Source: Epiperipatus broadwayi | Lineage: Eukaryota; Onychophora; Udeonychophora; Euonychophora; Peripatidae | Direction: 5' to 3' | DNA length: 64,000 nt | Assembly: GCA_028023455.1 (NCBI GenBank) | Contig: JAQFVV010000182.1 | Coordinates: 1,240,001 to 1,304,000 of the forward strand | In this document: in pieces, positions 11,562-23,218 of the stretch | Layout of the letters: each line of letters begins with the position of its first letter | How positions within the stretch are numbered: position 1 is the stretch's first letter | The notes under the pieces: generated by a model | Database searches by the model: none | Told to the model about the DNA's origin: nothing | What the model saw: the letters and a program-made list of their open reading frames with translations, nothing else | Program-made: the position numbers and the translations under genes

Positions 11562-13860
11562 AGAACACTTGTTTAATAGTACATGAGGATAGTCATCAAT
11601 AATAGACCATAGTCAAATTTGTATTGAAAAAGAAAAACATGCATATATTAAGCATTTGGTTTATGGTTTAGGGAGGTAGTTTCATAAGAGACTATCGGAA
11701 TTTTTTTTTTGTTTGGGAGTGAGGCAAATGTATGTATATGACTCATTTCAAACACACAGATATATTATTTAATTTTAAAAAAAATTTCTTTTATATATAT
11801 GAGGATTTATATATGTGTATTTATTATTATAAATTTATAGATAGTTAATGAATAAACCATTATGTAGAGGGTAATAATATTTGGTAATGATTTATTATAT
11901 ATAGTTTTATTAAATAAGGTGTCATATTATTTAACTTTGGTTTTATTAAAATAGAGTAGATCAGAAAAGTGTAAAATAAGGCGATGGAGATTATTAGATT
12001 AGGAGATAAAAAAAATGTACACGTGTGAAAGAATGAATACATCTGTACAAACACAAAGATGCTTTTACACCTATTTCTGATGGCTATAGATTCCAGGTTT
12101 GTTGTTGTCTGTGTCTTAAGATTATTTTTACAAAAGAGGTGCTTTGATGTAGATAACGATAGCGATTAATTTTAAATCTTTATTGATTGTGACCGACGTC
12201 AAACTTGTGAGGCTTTGATTTTTTTTTTAAGATAAGGTTTCCAGATTTTTTTTTTCTTTGGTTGAAATTCACAATATAAATGATTGAAACAATTTTTTTA
12301 ATCAGTTATTCATTAATTTTTTTAGAGAGATGATCACTTAGTCATTAATTTTTTTCAGAGAGATGATCAGGCAGTATGATTTTATTTTTTTGATCAATCA
12401 GTATGATTTTATTTTTAGAGACTCAATATGAATATTTTGGAGAGACAATCACTCAGATTATTATTATTAAAGTGAGCTGTAACTCAGTGATTATTATTTT
12501 GAGACTCAACTCAGTAGGAGAAAAGTAAGTGATTTGATTTTTTTATTCACTCTTCAAAAATTGAGAAAGGAAATGAAGTATAAGACTCTGGTATAAATTC
12601 AATATAGACGAAGATGTGTGTCTATATAAACAATTTCCAGCAATATTAAAGAAGAGAGGAAAACATTGGAACAAGGTTGAATTTAATAGAAGTTATTAAT
12701 AATTGTATAAATATGATATTAACATATTTACCTATGCATAATACTATGCCTCTGCATTGCTAAACCATTTTTTTCTGCTTCCTGGTTAATACAGAATGAG
12801 TTAAAATCACTGATCTGTCTATGAAGTCATGTATCAAGTAATAACCAACAAAATGATAGAGTTTGAAGCCAACCACACAAGCTATATGGAATGCTTTGTT
12901 TCTAGTTCCTGGCTTATTAAAAGCTCATTACCTTCGAATGAATGGAGAAGAGGAAATAGGAGGAAAAGAAAATTTATAAAAGCCATGTAGAACCAAGTTT
13001 GAAGCCATGAATCACATTTTTGTTAGTTTACCTCAATCATCTAAAGTGTCAACAGCAATTATTTTTTTAAAGGAGAGAGACAAGAAAATCCACCGGTACC
13101 TACTTATTCAAAGGTACTTATAATAATTTTTTTTTAAATGGTAGAAGGAAGCCAATCAACAATGAATAATAATAGAATTGAAGAAACAAGCAAATCAATT
13201 GATTCAGCATTATCTTAAAAGTATCTGCAATAACTTTTTTTTTGTTGTTGTTGTTAAGCAAAGAAAAGCAGTCTGAAAAGTCAAACTCAGGACATTAATA
13301 AGAAGTAAAAAGTAAACGGGTAAATATGAACTTTCTTTAACCGATTTTATTCTTGCTTATTAAAAGTAAACCTTGATTTACAGATCAAAGCAATTTTTCT
13401 TTTGATACAGAAACATTAAAGACTTGTTTATCTATAGTTATTTGCAATATCATACAACATAGCACAAAACATAGTTTAAATCTTTAAACTTATGATACAG
13501 AAACATTAAAGACTTGTTTATCTATAGTTATTTGCAATATCATACAACATAGCACAAAACATAGTTTAAATCTTTAAACTTAAATTTTTCATTATCTTTT
13601 ATTATTTTTTTATATTATATATATATTGTAATGTTGAAATGTTTTTTTTTTAAATTGTTCATCAGTTATGATAATGAGCAACCTATAGATATATGCATTT
13701 ATAATGTTGTTGTTTTTTATTTTATCTTGTTGCATATTAAAAAATTAATATCATGTATTTTATTTTATTTTGCTAAAAGGTTGCAGAAAATATTTTTATA
13801 TATGTAATTTATGGGTATACATTTTAAACATATATGTTAACATTACCGAATGCGTGCATG
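11562..13860 (+). other. 3' internal region, unit 2, noncoding
   Basis: Matches 4692-6915, with no coding frame. It is about 96 bp longer than its counterpart, mostly because of the 90-bp tandem duplication at 13403-13582. Confidence 0.6.
13403..13582 (+). repeat. 90-bp tandem duplication inside unit 2
   Basis: The 90-bp segment starting TGATACAGAAACATTAAAG at 13403 is repeated exactly or nearly so at 13493. Unit 1 has one copy. It is therefore younger than the duplication of the units. Confidence 0.85.
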
Positions 13861-15908
13861 TGTAACTGCTTATCCAAACACATCAAAGAATAGGTTATAT
13901 ATGATTAGTTTAAAATGGTAAATTAAAAAGTAGGGCATTACATTTGAATGGAAGTGAAATAACATATACAAGTAACACCTGAAATTTATTTTATGATATG
14001 ATAAGTAAGAAAAGTCTTAAATAAGCATTTATAGAATATGTATTTTTTTTCTAATATTGATTTAAGTCAGCTTATTTTGAGATATCAAGAAATGACAAAC
14101 TTATATATTAAGTTTATTTGCTTATACTTATATAAATTTTTATATTAATTTTTGTATTGAATTAATATGGTAATAAGCCATTTATTTAATTGTTGATTTG
14201 ACTTTAAAGAAGGAGAGAAAGAGTAGTAGTGTTAATAAAATATAATTATATATCTTAATTGGTTTCCGAGTTATTATTAAGAATATTGTGTTTTGTTTTG
14301 TTTTTTTTGTCTTAATTCAGTCATTTTAATTCATCATCAGTGCTCACAGTTATTAAGTATTACCATTCGTATATATTGAGCAATCACTTGCAAATATTAA
14401 GCGTCCACAAAATAATAGGTAAACTAGAATGTTGATATTTAAGTATTTAAGGATTATGCTTGAGAATAACCAAATTTTGATAATTATAGTTCAACAATAG
14501 AAAGCTAAAATTGTGTCGTGTCCATGAATTTTGATCATCCTCATCAAAGATGGATATCATGTTATTAGTTAAAAATGTTTCAAATAATACTATATAAAAT
14601 TATGATCGCCATCAATCATCATTAATAAATTATAATCATTAAATTTAATGTTTAGCGTAATGAATATATTTTAGTAAATAGGGGTTTATAGAAAATTGAA
14701 TATTATGCAAAGAGATTCATGATGATCAATCATCACCACTAGTATTATTAATCCCAGTATGAAATAGGATAATTTTAATAGATGCCTATAAGTTTATAAA
14801 GATGAATTTATTGTTGTGAGTTTATTAATAAGCTATGGCTGGTATCATCATCATCACTATTATAATCATTATTATGATATCACTATTATTATCATTATTA
14901 TTATGATATTATTATCATCATCATCATTATTACCTTTATTGTGATAAATAATCTAGTTAAATGGCCATCAATATCAATAATGGTCTTCACATGCTTGTTT
15001 GGAAGCCATTAATAGGATTATACATGTCTGTTCATCAATATATGTAAATGATCTAGCAATGTCTATAAGAATCTTTGATCTATAGTATAAACTTTGGTAA
15101 TATTGGGGATCTTGTAATTTTATCAATATAGATAAAATGTAAGAATGTCATTTTTTTCATTAGTCATCCAAGTCATGTGTAATAAAAATGTACTGAATGA
15201 GTTTGAACTCAAGTACACTATAAACAGATACTTATCTAAATTGAAAACAATCTAGTGGCGCTCATGGGAAAACACATGTACTTAGCTAAACTGAATAAAG
15301 AGTGATATCATCCCTTTCCAACTTCATAATATTAGTTTTATAGAATACATATATTTTTTTTATAAGTTGTCATGAATGGCACCAGTGTGTGCATATGACC
15401 ATGAATGGTCTTATATATTTGGAAAGAAGAATAGGAAGGATTCTTTGTTAGAAGAACCTAGTATTGGAGATAAGCATAAGGCACTCCAGGAATTTCACAG
15501 TGGGTACTTTTATTCAGTTGCTATATATTTAATATTATTTTTATTAGATGACAATGTCCAGTATGTTTTATTGTTCAAATGACTGCCCCAATATATAAAT
15601 AAATACCAAGAATCTTTAATGCTGATATTTTCAAGTGGCACAGTGATTCTATAATTTCTTTATCTATGCTTGATTAATTAATATAATTACAAATGGTACA
15701 TATTGGATAGGCATATATCTATATTTCCCCTATCTAAATATTTATTATGGTTACAAATGTGACATATTAAAATAGTTACAAATTATAGTTACAAATGGCA
15801 TGCCAAATAGGGATTGAAATATGCCACACACCTGAGAGAGGTGTATTTCTATGTTAATTTAAATAGTTACAAAAAATATATATTATATTAATTTACAAAT
15901 CTGTTACA
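13861..15908 (+). repeat. LTR 3, right end of the tandem array
   Basis: Third LTR copy. Similarity to the other units ends precisely at CTGTTACA (15908); beyond it lies a TA microsatellite, not a primer site. This defines the 3' end of the element. It contains the 68-codon version of the small LTR frame (15376-15582). Confidence 0.8.
15376..15582 (+). other. Small conserved ORF in LTR 3 (68 codons)
   Basis: Same frame as at 8448-8645, with an additional upstream in-frame ATG because TAG there is TGG here. The C-terminal hydrophobic segment is retained. No recognised family; coding status unproven. Confidence 0.25.
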
Positions 15909-15932
15909 GTATATATATATATATATATATAT
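15909..15932. repeat. TA microsatellite at the array's right border
   Basis: About 11 TA/AT dinucleotides immediately after the LTR end; probably the insertion target or an expansion after insertion. Confidence 0.8.
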
Positions 15933-16072
15933 TAAATAAACATCTTAATCTTTTGTCAGACCAACACTTAGTAATTTTGGTAGCTGAAGAAAACAAAAAT
16001 ATTTGTTTTTAGTTTTTTCTAAAAATTTCAAAATATTATAAGATTTTTTATTGAATAGAGAATAGAAATATA

Positions 16073-16979
16073 CAAGAGGGTATCCAAAAAACTGGAATCA
16101 TTCTCTGGTGAGTAAATGCATTGTAATACATGCTTCTGCCACTAGATGCTTCTTGTGTCACCCTCCATTATTCTCCTGACTAGCATCTTCAAGTGAAATC
16201 ACAGTGTTGTGTAATACTTTTTTTTTGTTAAATATATCTCACTTATTTGTAAATTTTTGTGATGGCTAAAAAGTTAGAACAATGTTAAACTATGTTTATT
16301 GTTAAAGAAAACAGCAGGGTAAACAGCTGTAATGCTTGAAACACTTTACAAAAACTGGTCTATGAAAAAGTTTACAAATGGTTTAATGGAAGAGTTCAAA
16401 TTCATAAAGTATCAAAGATGTGTCCTGAGTCAAGATGGATGTTAAGATGCTGCTGATGTTTTTTTCTGCAAATGATATTGTTCACTCAAAATTCATTTGT
16501 AATGCTCAGGTATTTGTAACTACAAGTCCTGAAATGTTTGGTACTGCAGTAAAGTGAAAATGTTCCAATTTGTGGCAAAGTGATGCCAATGCACCAGCAC
16601 ACAAAACCTTGAGTGTGAAACAATTTTTAATCGAAAATAGCATGATCAGTTTAATCAAAAATAGCATGATCCAGTTTATCATTTAACCATATTCACCCAA
16701 TCTCACTCCAGATAACTTCTTTTTATTGTCCTGATTGAAAAATTGTCTAAAAACAAAAAGTTTTGTGGATTTAGAAGTGGTGAAGAATAAACAAAAAAAA
16801 GCATTAAAGGGCATTATTTTGTAAGAGTTTTAAGACTGCTTTAAAAAGTGAAGACCATGTTTAGACTAGTGCATTGCATCAAACAGACAGTACTTTAAAG
16901 GAGATTCAATGTGTAAGCCTAAAAATAAATATACAATTTTTTATTACAAAATTCCATTTTTGTGAAGGTACTCTCTTTT
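16073..16979 (+). mobile_element. Decayed Tc1/mariner (mariner family) transposon
   Basis: Conceptual translation with frameshifts gives the C-terminal mariner transposase signature: NAPAH near 16590, then PYSPNL/DNFF near 16690-16720, L-K and F-DxE near 16740-16775, and a CIAS...YF-GD tail near 16870-16910. An N-terminal piece (LEQ...KLCLLLKKTA) starts near 16265. The ends GAGGGTATCCAAAAAACTGG (16077 on) and, inverted, GAGAGTACCTTCACAAAAA (to about 16978) are imperfect terminal inverted repeats beside TA dinucleotides. At about 0.9 kb it is shorter than the usual 1.3 kb; the part between the helix-turn-helix region and the second catalytic Asp is deleted. It cannot encode an active transposase. 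Confidence 0.85.
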
Positions 16980-17860
16980 ATATATGTGTGTGTTTTAATT
17001 TAAGATAAATTTTGTTAACTATAAAATAGAATAAATATAACTAAAAGAAATTATAGAATATAAAGAAATTATACACAAATTAAAATCTTATCACATTAAT
17101 AAATATTGATAATAAAATTATTAATGTATTCCACAAAATAATAAATATTATTTATTGGACTTTCATATGCAATAATTTTATTTATATCAAAACAAATAAT
17201 TTAAATATAGAGTATTGAATGGATAAATCTAACTCAATTTGATAATCAGTTTTTCTCTATAGATAATTGCAAATACTTTTTAATTAGTTTTATTTTAATA
17301 AAATTATATTCACTTGCTGCAGACATAACTGGAAGTGTGAGAAAAATGTGTGATGCTATTTATCAAATTGGTGCATTGCTTATCATTATTAAAATTTTTG
17401 TTTAATGTATTGCATAATACAATTCCAACCAAAATGTTTCTCAATGATTGATCCAAGTTAAATCTCAAATTTGCATGCGCCTTGTGCAATAATTTAACTA
17501 AACGATTTGACTCCTCTATACAATACAACTCAATGTAATCAGTCCCATATCGGTGCAAAATATAACAGATCAGATATTCCCCATAGAATTTAATTAGACT
17601 TAACTTGGGAAACCAAATGTAAAAGATTACCTATATCTACCAGATATACATTCTTTTAATTGGCCAATTTATTCATTACATTTCTCAATATAATTTTTTT
17701 GGTGTTTAGCCTATAGGTCATATAATGAGAAAAGGTCTGTACATTAATAAGAGCGAGCCATAATAAATACTACTATGTCTTCATCATAATGTGACAAAAT
17801 CAAATCCCATTTTTATTTTTTTTTGGATCTGTTAACGTCCATAATGCTAGCTCTTTTTAT
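16980..17860. other. AT-rich spacer
   Basis: No supportable gene. An 82-codon TTG-started minus-strand frame at 17310-17558 has a fairly protein-like composition (ESNRLVKLLHKAHANLRF), but I recognise nothing in it and there is no context for a start. Confidence 0.4.
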
Positions 17861-17874
17861 ATACAATATTATTT
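17861..17874. repeat. 14-bp direct repeat, left side of ribozyme array
   Basis: ATACAATATTATTT, repeated exactly at 19654-19667. It is a likely target-site duplication, of a length compatible with insertion by a PLE-type endonuclease. The AT-rich context lowers certainty a little. Confidence 0.7.
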
Positions 17875-18041
17875 TAAGCCAATAAAAATTACATGACCAC
17901 CACCTCTTATGCTTGTGTATAACTGTTGTTAAAATGGGCAAAACTCACTATATATATTGCCACACACAGCAAGCTAAAGTAATCAATGGATGCCAGAAGG
18001 CTTGTGCATAAAATCCCCATCTGGTGCCTATTCATCCAATA

Positions 18042-18083
18042 TCCCCAGTCTAGTTTCTGGCTTATGGCCTTCGTCAGTGAGGA
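18042..18083 (-). ncRNA. Hammerhead-ribozyme motif 1 (probably inactive)
   Basis: On the minus strand: stem I arm TCCTCA, core CTGACGA, short stem II, GAAAC, then TAGAC and closing arm TGGGGA. The U16.1 position is A (GAC for GTC), which breaks the A15.1-U16.1 pair, so self-cleavage is unlikely. Confidence 0.7.
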
Positions 18084-18496
18084 GCCTTGGATCTGAGAGC
18101 ACTGCATCTAGATCTTAGGATCTAATGCACCCCTCCTGCAACCACCTTTTATCTCCATTTAACTACAAAACTATGAGTCTTAAACCGAAAACATCTTAAT
18201 GCTTTCAATCCAAACCCATTAGCTTATATAGTCATATGGGTCTGAACCCAGTTCAGTACCCATACATTTTTGGGTCTTTGGTTCTTTAATAACCATAGCC
18301 ACCACTATCCTATTAAGCAGGATTGGTTTTAAGCCAATAAACATCACATGACCACCTCCTCTTATGCTTGTGTATAACTGTAGTTAAAACAAGGGAAACT
18401 CACTATATATATTGCCACACACAGTAAGCTAGAGTAATCAATAGATGCCAGAAGGCTTGTGCATAAAATCCCCATCTATTGCCTACTCATCCAATA

Positions 18497-18539
18497 TCCC
18501 CAGACTAGTTTCTGGCTTATGGGCCTTCATCAGCAAGGA
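18497..18539 (-). ncRNA. Hammerhead-ribozyme motif 2 (intact core)
   Basis: On the minus strand: arm TCCTTG, core CTGATGA, stem II GGC/GCC around CCATAA-type loop, GAAAC, a 2-nt loop TA, GTC cleavage triplet, closing arm TGGGGA. All invariant core bases are present. Stem I pairs over 6 bp with G-U wobbles. Stem III is only about two pairs, the small type I form that PLE hammerheads use as dimers. A and A face each other at 10.1/11.1, which is a weakness. Confidence 0.75.
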
Positions 18540-19047
18540 GCCTTGGATCTGAGAGCACTGCATCTAGATCTTAGGATCTAATGCAACCCTCCAGCAACCA
18601 CTTTTTATCTCCATTTAACTACAAAACTATGAATCTTAAACCAAAAACAACTGAGTAGTTGGGGATTTTATGCACAAGCCTTCTGGCATCCATTGATTAC
18701 TCTAGCTTGCTGGGTGTGGCAATATATAGCTAGTTTTTCCTGTTTTAACAACAGTTATACACAAGCATAAGAGGAGGTGGTCATGTGATGTTTATTGGCT
18801 TAAAGCCAATCCTGCCTAATAGGATAGTGGTGGCTATGGTTATTCAAGAACCAAAGACACCAAAATGTATGAGTACTGAACTGGATTCAGATACATATGA
18901 CTATCTAAGCTAATGGGCTTGGATTGAAAACATTAAGGTGTTTTCAGTTTAAGACTCATAGTTTTGTAGTTAAATGGAGATAAAAGGTGGTTACTGGGGG
19001 TTGCATTAGATCCTAAAATCTAGATGCAGTGCTCTCAGATCCAAAGC

Positions 19048-19089
19048 TCCTCGCTGAAGAAGGACATAAGCCAGAAACTAGTCTGGGGA
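19048..19089 (+). ncRNA. Hammerhead-ribozyme motif 3 (intact core)
   Basis: Arm TCCTCG (19048-19053), core CTGAAGA (19054-19060), GAAAC at 19074-19078, GTC at 19081-19083 and closing arm TGGGGA (19084-19089). Predicted cleavage is after the C at 19083. Stem II is shorter than in motif 2 (GG/CC after a GGC to GGA change). Confidence 0.75.
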
Positions 19090-19493
19090 TATTGGATGAG
19101 TAGGCACTAGATGGGGGATTTTATGCACAAGCCTTCTGTCATACATTGATTACTTTGTGTGTGGCAATATATATAGTGAGTTTTGCCTGTTTTAACAACA
19201 GTTATACACAAGCGTGAGAGGAGGTGGTCATGTGATGTTTATTGGCTTAAAACCAATCCTGCCTAATAGGATAGTGGTGGCTATGGTTATTAAAGAACCA
19301 AAGACACTAAAATGTATGGGTACTGAACTGGGTTCAGACCCATATGACTATATAAGCTAATGGGCTTGGATTGAAAACATTAAGGTGTTTTCAGTTTAAG
19401 ACTCAAAGTTTTGTAGTTAAATGGAGATAAAAGGTGGTTGTTGGAGAGTTGCTAGATCCTAAGATCTAGATGCAGTGCTCTCAGATCCAAGGC

Positions 19494-19535
19494 TCTTCGC
19501 TGACAAAGGCCATAAGCCAGAAACTAGTCTGTGGA
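19494..19535 (+). ncRNA. Hammerhead-ribozyme motif 4 (core mutated)
   Basis: Arm TCTTCG, core CTGACAA (the invariant G8 is A), GAAAC at 19520-19524, GTC at 19527-19529, arm TGTGGA. The loss of G8 and a T-T mismatch in stem I predict an inactive ribozyme. Confidence 0.7.
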
Positions 19536-19653
19536 TATTGGATGAGTAGGCACTAGATAGGGATTTTATGCACAAGCCTTCTGACACCCATTGATTACTC
19601 TAGCTTGCTATGTGTGGCAATATATATATATATAGTGAGTTTTGTCTGTTTTA

Positions 19654-19667
19654 ATACAATATTATTT
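19654..19667. repeat. 14-bp direct repeat, right side of ribozyme array
   Basis: Exact match of the 14-mer at 17861-17874; presumed target-site duplication. Confidence 0.7.
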
Positions 19668-20099
19668 GTTGAACAGCTCTTGACCAACATCAAATAATGC
19701 AATTTTTCATTGTATTACATTTTATTTTATTTCCATTATTGATAAAAATATAAAAAGTTGCTTTGGTTTATTTATTTCCTTTTTTTATATTATTCTACAT
19801 GGTTTAATGCAAATATTTGTTTTGGTGCTTATCAGCTTAGAAATGCTTAAGATTGATTGAATATCAAACAATGCAGAAATTGAATTTAAAAAGATTGCAT
19901 TTTATCTTGTCTGAATTTGAATTACAACTTCCAGTTTAAATAGCCAGCACATTGCTCTTGACACATAACTCAGTATCACAACTATTGTTCTGATATTTCT
20001 TGTAGTATTACAGATTTGTTTTTATTCTAGCACAGACAATTTCCAAAATAGTAACTCAACTATCAGTGCAGTCAAAATTTTGAACAAGTTCAAATTTTT

Positions 20100-21480
20100 A
20101 AAACTAATTTTCAGATTTACTAGAAAAATAGTTGATAATCAACTGATCTTCATTATTTTTAACTATCATCAATTAATTACAGGATGAAAAACTCTCAAAG
20201 TTTAATCCAATTTCACTGATATATATCTTCTCTTTTCACAGCAATCCAACAAACATTCTGATCTCAACTATCCATCTCACATGTTGTCCTTTTCTGTATT
20301 TTTACAATTTCTTGACAACTAGTTTAAAATTTTATTTATTATCAACATGTTCATTCTAAATCTATTTCAGTCTTTTAATTCTAACATTGAACGATATTTG
20401 TTTTTTTATCTATGTATTTTACTTCTTGTTATGCCAAATGTACATCTGTCTGTGCTTTGATATCTAGTTGAAGTCTCCTTACTGTTTTTTTTTTATTAAT
20501 TATCCAAATTTTACATCTATAAGTAAATTCTGATAAAGCACATTTATTAAAAAGTTTTCTTTTCATGCATATGGACATATTTTCTTTTAATATTGTTATT
20601 TCTACCAAAAGCACATTCAATTTTAATTCTATTGGTTAATTCCATCCACTATATTTTCATCTGTACTAGGAATATGATTGATGTATTTACAATTATTAAC
20701 GGCTGATTAAGTACAGTCAATATTTGTTTTCTTTTTTGAAAAATTATTGAACAACTTTAATCTTTTTGGCATTAGTTTTACCATTTTTTCAACATTTACT
20801 GGAGATAATTAATCTCTTTTTTTTTTATTTATTTAGCTTTCCATCTTGATATAAAATATTATCTCTAAAATTGCTGTAAACATGGAATAACTCTCTTTTA
20901 TACTCTTATCAAATTTAAATCCTCTTAATATTAGTTTGTAACATGTTTACTGTTTGTATTTTTAAAAAATATATTCTTCAAAATTTGACAATATACAGGA
21001 TTTATATCTTGATATTTCAAATATTTTATTAATGTTAAAAATTCTTATAGAGACAAATATATTTTCTTACTCTACAAATCCAAACCTAATCGCAATCCCG
21101 ACTTATCAGTCATTTCCATAATTTTCTTAATATTTATATACAATCTATTAGGCAGCAACAAAATTTTAATCCAACGTTATTTGGAAAGTTTGAAACCAAA
21201 GTATTCTACAGGCTAGATTTTATAACCTTAATAAAGATTTTGTATCAAACTGAAAAAAGATTTGCAGATCTGTCATTTTTAGCATTTTCTTTTTCACTTT
21301 TTTTAAATATCAATAACACTATTGTATTTTTCCAGTCATTCTGGTATACTACTATTATTTGACATTTAGTATATAACATTGCCAACAATTTCTCTTCTTT
21401 TAGCTTTATAAAGATAATTTCAATTAATGTTACACTATTCTTCCAATTCATTTGAAAGTGCTTTGCAATTATATGTAGCA
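20100..21480 (-). pseudogene. RTE-like LINE relic 1
   Basis: Minus-strand fragments. At 21451-21245 the sequence W-KNTIVLLIFKKSEKEN-KN-RS-NLFSV matches the RT motif usually read as W..A.V..IFKKGDK...YRPISL. Further on, 20620-20429 gives KRKLFNKCALSEFTYRCKIW, the LTYGCETW-type segment found after RTE-clade RT domains. Order and orientation are as expected for a single decayed element; stops and frameshifts are frequent. Paralogous noncoding similarity extends to about 21.8 kb, shared with 51.8-52.1 kb. Confidence 0.65.
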
Positions 21481-23085
21481 GAATAAAAAATCATCATTAA
21501 ATGGCAGATTAGGTTTATAATAAGAGGATTGTTAGAACTCTCTATCTTTAATCACCAACTGCTTTTTCACTGATGATATTATAGCTTCATGAAAATTTAG
21601 TTTATCTATTAGGATTGTAATTATAAAATGAAATCTGCACACACAATGCACTCATTAATTCTCTCTTTTAGTAAAGCTAACAATGTCTCATTTAAAAACA
21701 CTGAAGCATCTGAGAAAAATGATCATAATGATTTTTAAATCCTAAACACAGAAATAAAAATTACTAAACTCAGTAAAATATGTGTGGGTGAGCAGTTATT
21801 CCTGTGTATACTCCTTGTAAATAATACTCAATAATAATAATAGCTGGACAAGAATAAAGACATTAGAAATTTGCCCTGCTCAGTTCTTTTAATATAACAA
21901 TGAGGAGTCGATAAAACTTATTTCAGTTTTTTTTACAGCCAATAGAGTTTATAGAATTTTGTAAACAACTTTGTTTGGATAACTTCCATCCAGTGGTTAA
22001 CTCGAATGATACAATAAATAAGAGCATACAATAAACATACAATAAACAAGAGCAAGCCTCTATCCCCATCTATAATAAACTTGAGTTTTGTCACATATTA
22101 ATTAAGCTAAAGAATGAATTAATTTGTTATTATCCTATATACATACTAAATACTGACTAAGTAAATATTTATATTTTACTAATTGATTGCTTTGAATATT
22201 ATGCTTATCATAATGAATTTTATGTTCCAATTAAAATACCTTAAATTCTCTAAATCTACAATGCCGAATGTTATTGAAAAATTACTTTTATTTTAAACAA
22301 TGTAATTTCATTCTGTTTTTCTATTTAGATTAATAAAGACATTTTAAAAAAAAAACTAATTTAAATAAATGTTTGCATACACGCTATCAAGAACTTAGAA
22401 ATTATATATATAAAGTTTAAATATAGATAAATGATTACTAAATGAGAGTAGATAAAATAATCTTTTTTTTAAAAAAAAAAAAAGGAAATCTATCTAACAA
22501 ATTATTTTAAAAATATTATATATGCAGGTTTGAACGGTTAATAATAATTGTGATATGAAATTTTTTCATTGCGTGTCATATATTAACAAAGTTTATTCCA
22601 CAGTTATTATAGTTAGACTATTATGGGTAGTGTAAATTATAAAGTAAGTTTTTATTTATTAAGGTAATGTGATATTTTAATAATTGTATAGAACTGTAAT
22701 GTCAATAGATAAAAAGTAAAGCAACCTGTACACACCCTATTTTATCGTAAAGATTTCTTCAGCATCCCTGTATAGTGAATAGCGAATGTGAACCCTATAT
22801 TCATTATAAGCTATCCCATTGCGTGATATTATGTATTTTTCCATGATTTATTTTTTACTTGAGGTTACCTAAATACCCCTTTTCTAATCAATAATTAAAT
22901 GTCTAGATAGTTTGCCTCTGGGTTGGCTAACTGAACAAAATTCAAAACATGATTAAAAATTCTCATATAACAGCATAATTTTCATCATATTTATACTATT
23001 TATTATGGACTTACACTGCTATAATAGCAAAGGCACGTGATGTAATCAAGTGATATTTTATAATACTTAAATAAAGCTAAAAAAC
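21481..23085. other. AT-rich intergenic stretch
   Basis: The first 300 bases probably belong to the RTE-like relic. The rest shows poly-A/T tracts and no supportable gene. Confidence 0.4.
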
Positions 23086-23218
23086 CTTAGTACATGTACC
23101 TTGAGTGCTTGATTTATTACAAGAGAGACACTCTTATCTTTATAAAGTCGAATGTAGCATTTAGATTTGTAGAAGTCTCTCTTGTAATAAATTAAGTACT
23201 GAAGGCACGTGTACTAAG
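23086..23218. repeat. Short foldback element / long hairpin
   Basis: Arms of about 44 bp (23086-23130 and 23175-23218) are inverted copies starting CTTAGTACA and meeting at GAGAGAC/GTCTCTC, with five or so mismatches, around a 45-base loop. It may be a small MITE or a structured transcript; no coding potential. Confidence 0.75.

Larger units (their letters stand above)
17875..19653. mobile_element. Retrozyme-like array of ~450-bp hammerhead units in inverted arrangement
   Basis: The left arm has one full unit (17876-18330, 455 bp) and a truncated second (18331 to about 18650). The right arm has inverted copies: the mark ATTGGCTTAA recurs at 18794 and 19241, a 447-bp period. The two arms are strongly complementary over hundreds of bases and would fold into a long hairpin. 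Each unit has one hammerhead motif (listed separately), oriented minus in the left arm and plus in the right. No ORF is visible. Animal retrozymes are described as tandem noncoding units of a few hundred bp with one small type I hammerhead per unit and short target duplications; this matches, except for the head-to-head inversion. Alternatives are a foldback transposon or a PLE-derived terminal-repeat array. Confidence 0.75.

Noticed and set aside
67-15908. Interpretation as a 6.85-kb satellite
   Set aside because: A tRNA-Lys primer site next to a terminus where the third copy ends exactly, and a gag-position ORF, fit an LTR element better; only three copies, the last being the LTR alone.
17310-17558. 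82-codon minus-strand frame as a gene
   Set aside because: No ATG, no known domain and no neighbouring support; reported only as part of the spacer.
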